The notes beneath the pieces were generated by a model that saw only the letters and a program-made list of their open reading frames with translations, was not told where the DNA came from and ran no database searches. Below are positions 10,101 through 18,002 of a stretch of DNA of 64,000 nt, piece by piece. The stretch is taken from contig NC_021658.1 in the NCBI RefSeq assembly GCF_000418325.1, positions 5,071,501 to 5,135,500 on the forward strand, given 5' to 3'. Every line of letters starts with the position of its first letter. Positions within the stretch are counted from its first letter, which is position 1. A program made the translations under genes and the position numbers. The DNA is from Sorangium cellulosum So0157-2. GTDB taxonomy: Bacteria; Myxococcota_A; Polyangia; Polyangiales; Polyangiaceae.

Positions 10101-10684
10101 CCCCAGCGCACGGTCGGCTCGCTCTCCCGCGAGCCGTCGAGCCGGTGATCGATCCGGTCCTGGATGAGCCAGGCGAGGCCGAGGTCGAGCACGTGCACGA
10201 GCGGCGGCTCCCCGCCGTGCTGGAGGTCGACGAGGACGTTGGAGGGCTTCAGGTCCCCGTGGATCACCCCGCGCGCGTGCGCGTGGGCCAGCGCGCCGAG
10301 GACCTGGTCGATGACGCTCCAGATGATCGGCCAGGGCAGCGGGTCCTCGAGCCGGGCGAGGTAGAGCCACTCGTGGAGCGACCTCCCCGGCACCGCGTCC
10401 ATCACGAGGTAAGGCGTCCCGTTGCTGAGCGCCCCGAAGTCGCGGGCCTTCACGAGCGCCGGGTGCGAGAGGCCGGCGAGCGCCCGGGCTTCCTCCTGGA
10501 ACCACCAGGCGTCCTCGGGGCGCGCGGCCGCGCCCGGCCGGTCGAGCAGCTTCACGGCGACGCGCTCGTCGATCACGAGATCGCGGCACAGGTAGACGAC
10601 CCCCATGCCGCCGCGACCCAGCTCGCGGCGGACCTGGTAACGACCGGCCAGGATCGTGCCCGGTAAGAACCCTTCTTCGGACAT
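7142..10684 (-). CDS. Ser/Thr protein kinase with STAND-type ATPase and TPR repeats
   Basis: 1180 residues. The N-terminal kinase domain has GRGGMGVVY and Lys45 in VAVKLLD, but its catalytic loop reads HGDLKPSN (Gly for the usual Arg, a non-RD kinase) and the metal-binding motif is DLG instead of DFG. From ~370 an AAA_16-like ATPase has Walker A GEAGVGKS and Walker B VLLWLDDLHYAS. The C-terminal ~400 residues are TPR-type helical pairs (AGRLDEARRDAEDARRIFEH, GDFEAARAGALAARQSF). This architecture is common in myxobacteria and resembles kinases coupled to MalT/PknK-like sensing modules. The protein is cytoplasmic. The ATG at 10684 starts directly before the kinase domain. It is divergent from moaD. 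Confidence 0.9.
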   Translation of the reverse strand: MSEEGFLPGTILAGRYQVRRELGRGGMGVVYLCRDLVIDERVAVKLLDRPGAAARPEDAWWFQEEARALAGLSHPALVKARDFGALSNGTPYLVMDAVPGRSLHEWLYLARLEDPLPWPIIWSVIDQVLGALAHAHARGVIHGDLKPSNVLVDLQHGGEPPLVHVLDLGLAWLIQDRIDHRLDGSRESEPTVRWGAGTPGWMAPEQIRFAAPHVGPPTDLYALGCILYALLAGGEVYDGTNDELLQQHRSSPIPDLPLPPEVPSDVAKFAKRLLAKRPWHRFDFAGDARRVWKRFEPRSDVNVTATPLPLALLTTGRLPPSRKELLTPELIEPPDDDPPPSVTTTGLLALRPSPFVARTGERARLMEVVAEMVDAPKAMHRFVLLAGEAGVGKSRLAEWLCEEVHERALMVPLRARYRRIAAPLDGVLGAVTQHYRLERAEREIVEKVLMNLWEVPPEDEVGKTWVAATAEWIKPSPPGSEAVGPTGKRFRLDRPELRWLIIRKTLERIGRDRPVLLWLDDLHYASSTTFEGLLTLHRDAPNLGLLVVATVRSEAVECDPVAAKRLEGALAAYGGERLDVAPLNPAQTHALLRETLPLDDAAAEAATARSKGNPLFALQLLHAWAGGGHLQLRAGKYFVPKASMAVQAATTADLWEERLAALPEELRTGARAAAALGGDIRREILRTLLASLDIAADRAIAAMQRAQILLAVGDRLRWPHALLQEHLLSQLFLEPDAARVFRAAADALGAHPFASSRRILRHRVVSLLRAGETDEAAALMHAHVAAHWQSSRDIAATLRDLAVLDGKLPGGSDSRPGLRGAETRPVLTGTRLGTQLRFRAEALRLAGRLDEARRDAEDARRIFEHAGDRENQAHCLRLLGHIASDVGAEAQGRRLVARAHAIFDEIGHRHGQAQCEVLLGEIDYQLGEHARARAVLASGEVRFLEVGDRLGRAQCLLLQSMVEQAGALSEAARSLLTTARTDFDAIGYRLGLAQCDLTLSHVDHRLGDFEAARAGALAARQSFRDLANPRGEAGCERLLSMVALDAGAPALAEEHALAAGRIYETLADPWGLVEARLLFAQIALHRGDAEQAREHLMACEAVALAEAEPRQHRHLTLAWLAYHEGRFHEAARELDAARASFKDSRTGDHTPQLLERFARMGWPKPAGTRISGWMRTLALA

Positions 10685-10811
10685 GGCGGTGAGCGGTCCG
10701 ATGATAGCCGTGCCGGCCGGGCCCGGTAGACTCGATCTCGCCCGGGCGGCCCGAGGTCGCTCGGTCCCGGTTCGTCGTGTCGCCTCCGCGGAGCGATGCT
10801 AGGTTGCGGCC

Positions 10812-11063
10812 ATGGATGCAGCGGTTCGCGTGCTCGCTTTCGCCGGCGCGAGGGACGTTCTCGGCGCGGGAGAAGTGGCGTTGCCGCTGTCTGGCCCCTG
10901 CACCGCGGCGGAGCTCCTCGATCGGGTCTGTGCGCGCTATCCGGGGCTGATCCCCTACAAGGGCTCTATCCGGGTGGCGGTGAACGGCGTCTATGCGACG
11001 CCGAGCGATCCTGTAGGTTTCGGGGACGAGGTGGCGCTCATCCCACCGGTGGCGGGCGGCTAG
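10812..11063 (+). CDS. moaD: Molybdopterin synthase small subunit MoaD
   Basis: 83 residues with a ubiquitin-like beta-grasp pattern and a C-terminal ...ALIPPVAGG. The terminal Gly-Gly is the residue pair that is adenylated and thiocarboxylated to supply sulfur to cyclic pyranopterin monophosphate in the cytoplasm. Length matches the family. It starts the moaD-moaA-moaC-moaE block, with AGGTTG upstream of the ATG. A palindrome CTCCGCGGAG (10784-10793) lies just upstream. No MoeB/ThiF-like activating enzyme is in the window, so it must be encoded elsewhere. Confidence 0.92.
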   Translation: MDAAVRVLAFAGARDVLGAGEVALPLSGPCTAAELLDRVCARYPGLIPYKGSIRVAVNGVYATPSDPVGFGDEVALIPPVAGG

Positions 11064-11083
11064 GGGCCCGCGAGGGACGCTTC

Positions 11084-12202
11084 ATGTCATCTTCGACCGG
11101 CCTTGATTCTGCGCGCGTGGGGGGCGACGCGCCGGCCCAGCGGCGGCGGTCGCTGCCGCTCGTCGGCGGCGGGGAGGGCGGCCGCCGCGCCGCCGTGATC
11201 CCGTACCGCGACGGCGCCCACGGCGCGCCTTCCGCGCACGCCGGGCCCGCGCCGCGCAGCGTGCGCATCTCGGTCACGGATCGGTGCGATTTCGCGTGCA
11301 CCTACTGCCGCCCGTCGCGCCATGACGGCTACACCGACGGCCGGCTGATGACGCCGGCGTGGCGCACCATGTTCGAGGCCCTGCGCGACGCCGGCATCCG
11401 GCGGGTCCGCCTGACCGGCGGCGAGCCGCTGCTCCACCCCGAGATCGTCTCGATCGTCGCGTCCCTCGCCGCGCTCGGCTTCGAGGATCTGGCGCTCACG
11501 ACGAACGCCTCGCAGCTCGCGCGGCTCGCCGCGCCGCTGCGCGACGCCGGGCTGCACCGCCTGAACGTCTCGATCGACACCCTCGACCCCTCGCGTTTCC
11601 GCGAGATGACCCGCGGCGGCGAGCTCGCCCGGGTGCTAGAGGGCATCGACGCCGCGATCGCGGCGGGCTTCTCGTCGATCAAGCTGAACACGGTGGTCCT
11701 CCGCGGCGTGAACGACGACGAGATCGAGCGGCTCGCCCTGTGGGCCTGGGAGCGGCGGATGGTCCCGCGCTTCCTCGAGGTGATGCCGATCGCCGAGGGC
11801 GCGCGGCTCGTCGGCGAGCACCTCGTCACCGCGGCCGAGATGAGGGCGCGCCTCGCCGAGCACCTCCTCCCGGAGGAGGCGATCTCGGATCCCGGCCTGG
11901 GGCCGGCGCGGTACGTCCGCGCGCGCCGCGACCCGTCGCTCCGCGTCGGGTTCATCACGGGCACGAGCGACACGTTCTGCGAGAGCTGCGATCGCCTGCG
12001 CGTCTCATCGACGGGCGTGCTCCGGCCGTGCCTCGCCACGGACGACGGCGTCGACGCCTCGCGCGAGGCGAAGGCCGGCGATCCGGCGGCGATCCAGCGG
12101 CGCCTGGACGAGGCGTGGCGCCTCAAGCCCGACGGCAAGGTCTGGAAGGGCTGCACCGAAGAGACGGCCTCCTCGGTGTCGATCCGCGCGATCGGCGGCT
12201 GA
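11084..12202 (+). CDS. moaA: GTP 3',8-cyclase MoaA (radical SAM)
   Basis: 372 residues from the ATG at 11084. It catalyses the first step of molybdenum cofactor synthesis, converting GTP to 3',8-cyclo-GTP. The N-terminal radical-SAM cluster motif is CDFACTYC (~residues 68-75), and LTGGEPLLHPE is the SAM-binding GGE strand. The C-terminal second-cluster motif is CESCDRLR with a third Cys in VLRPC, and the protein ends in IRAIGG, where the terminal Gly pair is needed for catalysis. About 60 low-complexity residues precede the core, longer than usual. It lies 20 bases after moaD and 75 before moaC. Confidence 0.95.
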   Translation: MSSSTGLDSARVGGDAPAQRRRSLPLVGGGEGGRRAAVIPYRDGAHGAPSAHAGPAPRSVRISVTDRCDFACTYCRPSRHDGYTDGRLMTPAWRTMFEALRDAGIRRVRLTGGEPLLHPEIVSIVASLAALGFEDLALTTNASQLARLAAPLRDAGLHRLNVSIDTLDPSRFREMTRGGELARVLEGIDAAIAAGFSSIKLNTVVLRGVNDDEIERLALWAWERRMVPRFLEVMPIAEGARLVGEHLVTAAEMRARLAEHLLPEEAISDPGLGPARYVRARRDPSLRVGFITGTSDTFCESCDRLRVSSTGVLRPCLATDDGVDASREAKAGDPAAIQRRLDEAWRLKPDGKVWKGCTEETASSVSIRAIGG

Positions 12203-12277
12203 CCCCGCGGCTGGCGCGGGCCCTGGCTCACGGATCGACTTCCGGTCCCGCGGGCCGCCGTGTCAGATTCCGGAGCG

Positions 12278-12793
12278 ATGTCGCACACCCCTGATCGAGC
12301 CGGCGAGGGCGCAGCGCTCTCGACCCACCTGTCCCCGAGCGGCGAGGCCCGCATGGTGCCTGTCGAAGGCAAGCCCGTCACGCACCGCCGCGCGGTCGCG
12401 TCGGGCGCCGTCCTGATGCGGCCCGAGACGATCGCCCGGGTCGCGCGCGCCGACGCGCCCAAGGGCGACGTGCTCGCCGCGGCGCGGATCGCCGGGATCA
12501 TGGCGGCGAAGCGCACGCCGGAGCTCATCCCGCTCTGCCACGGGATCGCGCTCACCCACGTCGCGGTCGAGCTCGACGTGGACGAGCCCTCCGCGGCGAT
12601 CCGGGTGACCGCGGCCGCGGAGGCGCTCGATCGCACCGGGGTCGAGATGGAGGCCATGGTCGCGGTGAGCGCCGCGTGCCTGACGATCTACGACATGCTC
12701 AAGGGGATCGATCGCGAGATGGTGATCTCGGACATCAAGCTCCTCGAGAAGAGCGGGGGTCGCTCCGGGCACTTCCAGAGGAGCGCGCCGTGA
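12278..12793 (+). CDS. moaC: Cyclic pyranopterin monophosphate synthase MoaC
   Basis: 171 residues. It converts the MoaA product to cyclic pyranopterin monophosphate. Family signatures seen are KPVTHRRAVASG near the N-terminus, KRTPELIPLCHGI, TGVEMEAMVAVS and YDMLKGIDREMVI with the catalytic Lys-Asp region. The ATG at 12278 has GGAG five bases upstream and is preferred over the GTG at 12260. Its TGA overlaps the GTG of moaE by four bases, implying translational coupling. Confidence 0.95.
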   Translation: MSHTPDRAGEGAALSTHLSPSGEARMVPVEGKPVTHRRAVASGAVLMRPETIARVARADAPKGDVLAAARIAGIMAAKRTPELIPLCHGIALTHVAVELDVDEPSAAIRVTAAAEALDRTGVEMEAMVAVSAACLTIYDMLKGIDREMVISDIKLLEKSGGRSGHFQRSAP

Positions 12794-13293
12794 GCCGCAT
12801 CCGCACCGAGCCGCTCCGCCTCGACGAGCTCATCGCCGCCGTGTCCCACCCTGGCGCGGGCGGCATCGCCACGTTCCTCGGCGTGGTCCGCGACGTCAAC
12901 GACGGCCGAGCGGTCACGCTGCTGGAGTACGAGGCGTACGGGACGATGGCCGAGGCCGAGCTCGAGCGGATCCTCGCGGAGATCGCCGCGGAGATCCCCG
13001 GCGTGCGCGTCGCCGCGACGCACCGGGTGGGCGCGCTCCGGATCGGCGACGTCGCCGTGGCCTGCGCCGCGAGCGCGCCGCACCGGGGCGAGGCGTTCCG
13101 CGGGTGCCGCCTGCTCATCGACCGCATCAAGGCGCGCCTGCCGATCTGGAAGCGCGAGCACGGGCCGGACGGCCCGTACTGGGTCGGCTGGGAGGACGCC
13201 CGCTGCGGCGGCGAGCACGGGCCCGAGGAGCACCACGGGCACGCGCACGGCCACGGCGGCGCGGCACCTCCAGGCGGCGCCGGCGGCGCCTAG
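12790..13293 (+). CDS. moaE: Molybdopterin synthase large subunit MoaE with His-rich tail
   Basis: 167 residues from a GTG overlapping the moaC stop (GTGA). With MoaD it inserts the dithiolene sulfurs into the pterin. Visible motifs are GGIATFLGVVRD, LEYEAYGTMAE, HRVGALRIGD, SAPHRGEAF and the active-site region KARLPIWKREH. The core ends near residue 137 with WVGWEDARC. The remaining ~30 residues are Gly/His-rich (EEHHGHAHGHGG), an unusual extension that could bind metal. The stop codon shares the palindrome CTAG with the stop of the convergent phoU, so there is no space between the genes. Confidence 0.93.
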   Translation: MSRIRTEPLRLDELIAAVSHPGAGGIATFLGVVRDVNDGRAVTLLEYEAYGTMAEAELERILAEIAAEIPGVRVAATHRVGALRIGDVAVACAASAPHRGEAFRGCRLLIDRIKARLPIWKREHGPDGPYWVGWEDARCGGEHGPEEHHGHAHGHGGAAPPGGAGGA

Positions 13294-14015
13294 CGCAGGC
13301 GCAGCCCGGGCGGCGGCGGGGTGGAGAGCGGGTCGTTCTCCTGCAGGCGGTTGTTGTGCCGGATGTCCGTGCCCTTGACGAGGAACACGACCGACTCGGC
13401 GATGTTCATGGCGTGATCGGCGATGCGCTCCAGGTACTTCGCGATCGACTGGATGCGCGTGGCCCTGTACACGGTGCTCGGGTCGCGGCTCATCATGAGG
13501 AGCACCTCCTGGAAGATGCGGGCGTAGTGCTCGTCGATCACGTCGTCGCGCGTGAGCAGCCGCTGCGCCCGGTCGCAGTCGCGGGCGACCAGCGCGTCGA
13601 GCGCCTCGTGCACCACCTCGATCGCCTCGTCCGAGAGGCCTTGCAGCTCCGCCGCCGGCGCGAGCGGCGGCTCCTCGTTGAGCTCCTGCACCCGCTCGCA
13701 GACGTTCACCACGAGGTCGCCGATCCGCTCGAGATCGGTGACGATCTTGAGCGCGGTCGTGACGAACCGCAGATCCGAGGCGACGGGCTGGCGCGTCGCG
13801 AGGATCCTCATGCAGAGCTCGTCGACCTCGCACTCCAGGCGGTTGATCCGGCGATCGAGCCGTATCGTCGCCTTGGCGAGGCCCGTGTCGCGCGTCGCGA
13901 GCGCGGTCGAGCCTTTCTGGATCATCTCCTCGACCAGGCTGCCCATCAACAGCAGCTTTTCGCGCAGCGTGCGCAGCTCGTGCTCGTAGACCTTGCTCGT
14001 GTGCGACGTCGGCAT
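13290..14015 (-). CDS. phoU: Phosphate signalling protein PhoU
   Basis: 241 residues beginning MPTSHTSKVYEHEL; the longer frame upstream runs antisense to pstB and is rejected. PhoU links PstSCAB transport activity to PhoR, holding the regulon off when phosphate is plentiful. Two three-helix repeats are visible, each with the family metal-binding pattern: LKIVTDLERIGDLVVN and IAKYLERIADHAMNIAE. It is the last gene of the pst block, 16 bases after pstB. Its TAG lies inside CTAG, overlapping the moaE stop by four bases. Confidence 0.95.
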   Translation of the reverse strand: MPTSHTSKVYEHELRTLREKLLLMGSLVEEMIQKGSTALATRDTGLAKATIRLDRRINRLECEVDELCMRILATRQPVASDLRFVTTALKIVTDLERIGDLVVNVCERVQELNEEPPLAPAAELQGLSDEAIEVVHEALDALVARDCDRAQRLLTRDDVIDEHYARIFQEVLLMMSRDPSTVYRATRIQSIAKYLERIADHAMNIAESVVFLVKGTDIRHNNRLQENDPLSTPPPPGLRLR

Positions 14016-14031
14016 GAAATCCCCACTCCCC

Positions 14032-14889
14032 TCAGCCGAACTTACCGGTGACGTAGTCTTCCGTCTTGCTTTCCTTCGGGTTGGTGAAAATCGTCTGGGT
14101 TCTGTCGAACTCCACCAAATCCCCCATGTAGAAGAAAGCCGTGTAGTCAGAGCACCGCGCGGCCTGTTGCATGTTGTGCGTGACGAGCACGCAAGTATAC
14201 CGCTGCTTGAGCTCATCGATGAGCTCCTCGATGCGCGCGGTCGCGATGGGATCGAGCGCAGAGCACGGCTCGTCGAGCAGGATCACCTCGGGCTCCACGG
14301 CGAGGACGCGGGCGATGCAGAGCCGCTGCTGCTGGCCGCCCGAGAGCGAGAGCCCGGACTGATCGAGCTTGTCCTTCACCTCGTCCCAGAGCGCGACCTG
14401 GCGAAGGCACTTCTCCACGAGGCCGGTCGCGTCCTTGACCGAGACGCCGTTGAGCTTGTGTCCGGCGAGCACGTTCTCCCGGATCGACATCGTGGGAAAG
14501 GGGTTGGGCTTCTGGAACACCATGCCGACGCGGCGGCGCAATCGCACCGGGTCGACGGCCTTATCATAGATGTTCACGCCGTCGATCATGACGGAGCCCT
14601 TCGCGGTGGCCCCGGGCACCTGCTCGTGCATCCGGTTGAGACAGCGCAGGAACGTCGACTTGCCACATCCGGACGGGCCGATGACCGCGGTGACCTGGCC
14701 GTCCGGGATGTCCAGCGTGATGTCGTGGATGGCGTGGAACTTGTTGAAGTAAGCGTTCAGCCGGGTGACGCTGATCTTCGCCGGCGGCGCCTCGGGTTCG
14801 GGCTCCGCAGAGCGGCGGCCGCCCTCCGCGTCGAGCCCGATGCGGCGTTGTCCGGCCTGTCCATGGTGCGGTGAGTCAAACGAGCTCAT
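14032..14889 (-). CDS. pstB: Phosphate ABC transporter ATP-binding protein PstB
   Basis: 285 residues. This is the nucleotide-binding subunit of the high-affinity phosphate importer. Walker A is GPSGCGKST, the signature is LSGGQQQR, Walker B is VILLDEPCSALDP, and the switch His is in LVTHNMQQA. PstB-specific features include QKPNPFP and the C-terminal FTNPKESKTEDYVTGKFG. The first ~37 residues are a charged extension (AEPEPEAPPAK) before the ABC core begins at KISVTRLNAYF. It sits between pstA and phoU. Confidence 0.97.
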   Translation of the reverse strand: MSSFDSPHHGQAGQRRIGLDAEGGRRSAEPEPEAPPAKISVTRLNAYFNKFHAIHDITLDIPDGQVTAVIGPSGCGKSTFLRCLNRMHEQVPGATAKGSVMIDGVNIYDKAVDPVRLRRRVGMVFQKPNPFPTMSIRENVLAGHKLNGVSVKDATGLVEKCLRQVALWDEVKDKLDQSGLSLSGGQQQRLCIARVLAVEPEVILLDEPCSALDPIATARIEELIDELKQRYTCVLVTHNMQQAARCSDYTAFFYMGDLVEFDRTQTIFTNPKESKTEDYVTGKFG

Positions 14890-14898
14890 CGGGTGCCT

Positions 14899-15813
14899 TT
14901 AACGCGCCTTGACGCTCCGGGACGTGACGATTCGGGCGAGCAGATTGAGGAAGAAGACGAGGGCGATCAGCACGAGCGCGCCGGTCCAGGCCTCCTGCTG
15001 CCACTTCGGGTAGGGGGAGGTCGCGTTCCTCCAGATCTGCACCGGCAGCGAGGCGATGGGCCGGTCGACGGCGACGCTCCAGTACTGGAAGCCGAGCGCG
15101 GTGAGGAGCACCGGCGCGGTCTCGCCGGCGATGCGGGCCACGGCGAGCATCACGCCGGTGCCGATGCCCGGCGAGGCCGTCCGGAGCACGACGAGGAGGC
15201 TCGTGCGCCACTCCGGGACGCCGAGGGCGAGCGACGCCTCGCGGAGGTGCGCGGGCACGAGCTTGAGCAGCTCCTCCGTCGTGCGGGTCACCGTCGGGAG
15301 CATCACGATGGCGAGCGCGATGCCGCCGGCGAGCGCCGAGAAGCGCTTCATCGGGACCACGACGAGGGCGTAGACGAACACGCCGATGGTGATCGAGGGC
15401 ACGCCGCCGAGCACGTCGGCGATGAACCGGATGGCGCTCGCGAGCTTGCCCCGCCCGATCTCGGCGAGGTAGATGCCGGCGAGGATGCCTGACGGCAGCC
15501 CGATGCAGCAGCCGATCGCGACGAGGATGAGCGTGCCGACGACCGCGTTGCCCATGCCGCTGCGCTCGTCGCCGAGCGGCGGCTTCGGGAGCTGGGTGAA
15601 GAAGTCGAGGGAGAGCCCGCTCAGGCCCTTGCTGACCACGTAGATGAAGATCAGAAACAGCGGGACCAGGACGACGACGGCGCTCGAGACGCAGAGCCCT
15701 TCGAAGAAATAGCTGCGGGCGCGGCGCAGGCGCTCGCCGGGCGCCGGCTCGAGCAGCGTGCGTCGAGCGGCGGCGGAGGGGCGCGCCGCGGGGGCAGGGG
15801 CGTCGTTGCTCAT
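14899..15813 (-). CDS. pstA: Phosphate ABC transporter permease PstA
   Basis: 304 residues with about six membrane segments, beginning at SSAVVVLVPLFLIFIYVV. The binding-protein-dependent transport signature for contact with PstB is seen in LREASLALGVPEWRTSLLVVL, followed by ARIAGETAPVLLTALG, typical of PstA. It pairs with PstC in the inner membrane. The ATG overlaps the pstC stop by four bases (ATGA). The N-terminus carries an Ala/Pro/Arg-rich cytoplasmic tail of about 40 residues. Confidence 0.95.
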   Translation of the reverse strand: MSNDAPAPAARPSAAARRTLLEPAPGERLRRARSYFFEGLCVSSAVVVLVPLFLIFIYVVSKGLSGLSLDFFTQLPKPPLGDERSGMGNAVVGTLILVAIGCCIGLPSGILAGIYLAEIGRGKLASAIRFIADVLGGVPSITIGVFVYALVVVPMKRFSALAGGIALAIVMLPTVTRTTEELLKLVPAHLREASLALGVPEWRTSLLVVLRTASPGIGTGVMLAVARIAGETAPVLLTALGFQYWSVAVDRPIASLPVQIWRNATSPYPKWQQEAWTGALVLIALVFFLNLLARIVTSRSVKAR

Positions 15814-16793
15814 GCGCGTCTCTCCAGCTTGCTCTTGGTCGAGCTCACGAGCCACCGGGCGAAGAGGTTGAGGAGGAGGGCGACCCCGAAGAGGAGCAGC
15901 GCGATCTTGGAGAGCGCCGCCACGTACATGTCGCTCGTCGCCTCGACGAACTCGTTGGCGATGACGCTCGCCATCGAATACCCGGGGTGGAAGATCGACG
16001 CGCTGATCTTCGGGGCGTTGCCGATCATCATGGTGACCGCCATGGTCTCGCCGAGCGCCCGGTTCAGCCCGAGGATGATCGCCCCGATGATGCCCGAGCG
16101 CGCCGACGGGAGGACCGCGTACCGGATGGTGTCCCACGCGGACGCGCCGAGCCCGACCGCCGCCTCGCGGTGCAGCTGCGGGACCGCCTGCATCACCTCG
16201 CGCGAGACCGAGGTGATCGTGGGGACGATCATGATCGCGAGGATGACGCCCGCGGCGAACATGCCGATGCCGATCGGCGGCCCCTCGAAGAGCGGCAGGA
16301 AGCCGAGGTGCTCGATCAGGAACGGCTCGATGGTCTCCTGGAGCCAGGGGCGGAGCACGGCGAGGCCCCAGAACCCGTAGACCACGCTCGGGATCGCCGC
16401 GAGGAGCTCGACCATGAAGCCGAGCGGCTTGCGGATCCGGTGGGGGGCGAGGTCCGAGAGGAAGATCGCGAGGCCCAGCGAGACGGGGACCGCGAGCGCG
16501 ATGGCGATCAGCGAGCTGACGACCGTGCCGTAGATGAACGGCAGCGCGCCGAACTCCTCGCGCGCGGGGTCCCACACGGTGCCGGTGAGGAACCCCAGGC
16601 CGAACTTGTCGATCGCCAGCCGGGACGACCGGACGAGCTGCAGCACCATCAGCGTGGGCACCGCGAGCACCGTCAGGCCGAACACCGTCAGGATGACGCG
16701 GAACGCTCGATCCGCGCCGCGCGTGCCGCGCGCCGCGTCGCCCCCGGACGCGGTCGAGGCGGCTTGTTGCATGGGGACTTCTACCGTGCTCAT
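15810..16793 (-). CDS. pstC: Phosphate ABC transporter permease PstC
   Basis: 327 residues from the ATG at 16793, chosen because AGGAG lies seven bases upstream; an upstream in-frame ATG at 16865 would overlap the pstS stop. About six membrane segments are visible (VILTVFGLTVLAVPTLMVLQL, LIAIALAVPVSLGLAIFLSD and others). The EAA-type loop is REAAVGLGASAWDTIRYAVLP and is followed by LGLNRALGETMAVTMMIGN, a PstC hallmark. It lies 68 bases after pstS, separated by a strong hairpin. Confidence 0.95.
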   Translation of the reverse strand: MSTVEVPMQQAASTASGGDAARGTRGADRAFRVILTVFGLTVLAVPTLMVLQLVRSSRLAIDKFGLGFLTGTVWDPAREEFGALPFIYGTVVSSLIAIALAVPVSLGLAIFLSDLAPHRIRKPLGFMVELLAAIPSVVYGFWGLAVLRPWLQETIEPFLIEHLGFLPLFEGPPIGIGMFAAGVILAIMIVPTITSVSREVMQAVPQLHREAAVGLGASAWDTIRYAVLPSARSGIIGAIILGLNRALGETMAVTMMIGNAPKISASIFHPGYSMASVIANEFVEATSDMYVAALSKIALLLFGVALLLNLFARWLVSSTKSKLERRA

Positions 16794-16818
16794 GGACCTC
16801 TCCTGCGCGCGCGCCGGC

Positions 16819-16845
16819 GGCGCGCGGCGGAGCGCCGTGCGCGCC
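16819..16845 (-). terminator. Strong hairpin between pstS and pstC
   Basis: GGCGCGC (16819-16825) pairs with GCGCGCC (16839-16845), with an inner GGCG/CGCC stem, giving about 11 pairs with a two-base bulge. It sits directly after the pstS stop with no T-run. Such intergenic stems often cause partial termination or protect the upstream mRNA, which would yield more PstS than PstCAB. Confidence 0.55.
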
Positions 16846-16861
16846 GCTGACGCGCCGTCCT

Positions 16862-17977
16862 TCATGGTGTCGGGGTGAGCAGGGGCTTGCCGTCAGGGCC
16901 CACCAGCGTGGCGAGCTTCTTGTTGACCTTCTCGACGACCGCCGTCGGCAGCGGCGCATAGTGGAGGTCGTTGGTGAACTTCTGGCCGTCTTGCATCGCC
17001 CACTTCGCGAAGTTGGCGAGCACCTTACCCTTCGCGAGATCCTTCTGCTCCTGGTAGACGAGGAGGTAGGTGAAGCCGGCGATGGGGTACGCGTCCTCGC
17101 CCTCGGCGTCGACGATCGACATCCGGAGGTCGTCCGGCATCTTGGCGGCGGCGCCGGCGCCCGCGGCGGTCGTGCTCTCGAGCGACGGGGCGACGAACTT
17201 GCCGCTCTTGTTCTTGAGCGAGGCGAAGGTGAGCTTGTTCTGCATCGCGTACGCGAGCTCGATGTAGCCGATCGACGCGGGCGTGCTCGTGATGAGCGCG
17301 GAGACGCCGTCGTTGCCCTTGGCGCCGAGGCCGCCCGGCCAGTTGACGCTGGTCCCGGTCCCGGGGCCGCTCTTCCACTCCGGGCTCACCGCGCTCAGGT
17401 AGTCGACGAAGATCTTGGTGGTCCCGCTGCCGTCCGAGCGGTGAACCGTCGCGATCTCCTTGTCGGGGAGCTTCACGTCCGGGTTCTCCTGCTGGATGGC
17501 CTGGTCGTTCCACTTCTTGATCTTGCCGAGGAAGATCTGCGCGGCCGCCTCCGGCGTCAGCTTCAGCCCCGACGGCACGCCCTCGAGGTTGTAGGTCAGC
17601 ACGACGGCGCCGAGGCAGGTCGGCAGGTGCAGGATGCCCGCCGCCTTGGCGAGCTGCTCCTCGGTCATCGGCGCGTCGGTGGCGCCGAAATCGACGGTCC
17701 GCTCGGTGATCTGCCGGATACCGCCGCCGGAGCCGATCGACTGGTAGTTGATCTTGACCTTGGAGTTGGCTTTCTGGAACTCGGAGATCCACTTCGTATA
17801 AAGCGGATACGGGAACGTAGCGCCCGCGCCCGTCAGGGTGACCTCCCCATCGGCGCCCGGCTGCGGCGCCGCGTTCGGCTTCGAGCCGGGCAGCGAGCCG
17901 GTCTCTTGGGGACCGTCGGAGCGACCGCATCCAGCGGCCAGGAGGAACATCGCCAGGGTGAGCAGAATTCGAGCCAT
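16862..17977 (-). CDS. pstS: Phosphate-binding lipoprotein PstS
   Basis: 371 residues. A signal peptide, MARILLTLAMFLLAAGC, ends in the lipobox LAAGC, so the protein is a lipid-anchored solute-binding protein. The mature part begins GEVTLTGAGATFPYPLYTKW, and SIGSGGGIRQ, DFGATDAPM and HRSDGSGTT contain the usual phosphate-coordinating Ser/Asp/Arg positions. It captures phosphate for PstCAB. A PhoB-type promoter element lies at 18003-18020, 25 bases before the ATG. No strong Shine-Dalgarno sequence is seen, consistent with a very short leader. Confidence 0.96.
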   Translation of the reverse strand: MARILLTLAMFLLAAGCGRSDGPQETGSLPGSKPNAAPQPGADGEVTLTGAGATFPYPLYTKWISEFQKANSKVKINYQSIGSGGGIRQITERTVDFGATDAPMTEEQLAKAAGILHLPTCLGAVVLTYNLEGVPSGLKLTPEAAAQIFLGKIKKWNDQAIQQENPDVKLPDKEIATVHRSDGSGTTKIFVDYLSAVSPEWKSGPGTGTSVNWPGGLGAKGNDGVSALITSTPASIGYIELAYAMQNKLTFASLKNKSGKFVAPSLESTTAAGAGAAAKMPDDLRMSIVDAEGEDAYPIAGFTYLLVYQEQKDLAKGKVLANFAKWAMQDGQKFTNDLHYAPLPTAVVEKVNKKLATLVGPDGKPLLTPTP

Positions 17978-18002
17978 GCACCGTCAGGCGTAGTCGAGCT
18001 TT

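Noticed and set aside
10685..10811. Molybdenum cofactor riboswitch before moaD
   Set aside because: The 127-base divergent gap contains a short palindrome but no extended multi-stem structure that I could pair convincingly.
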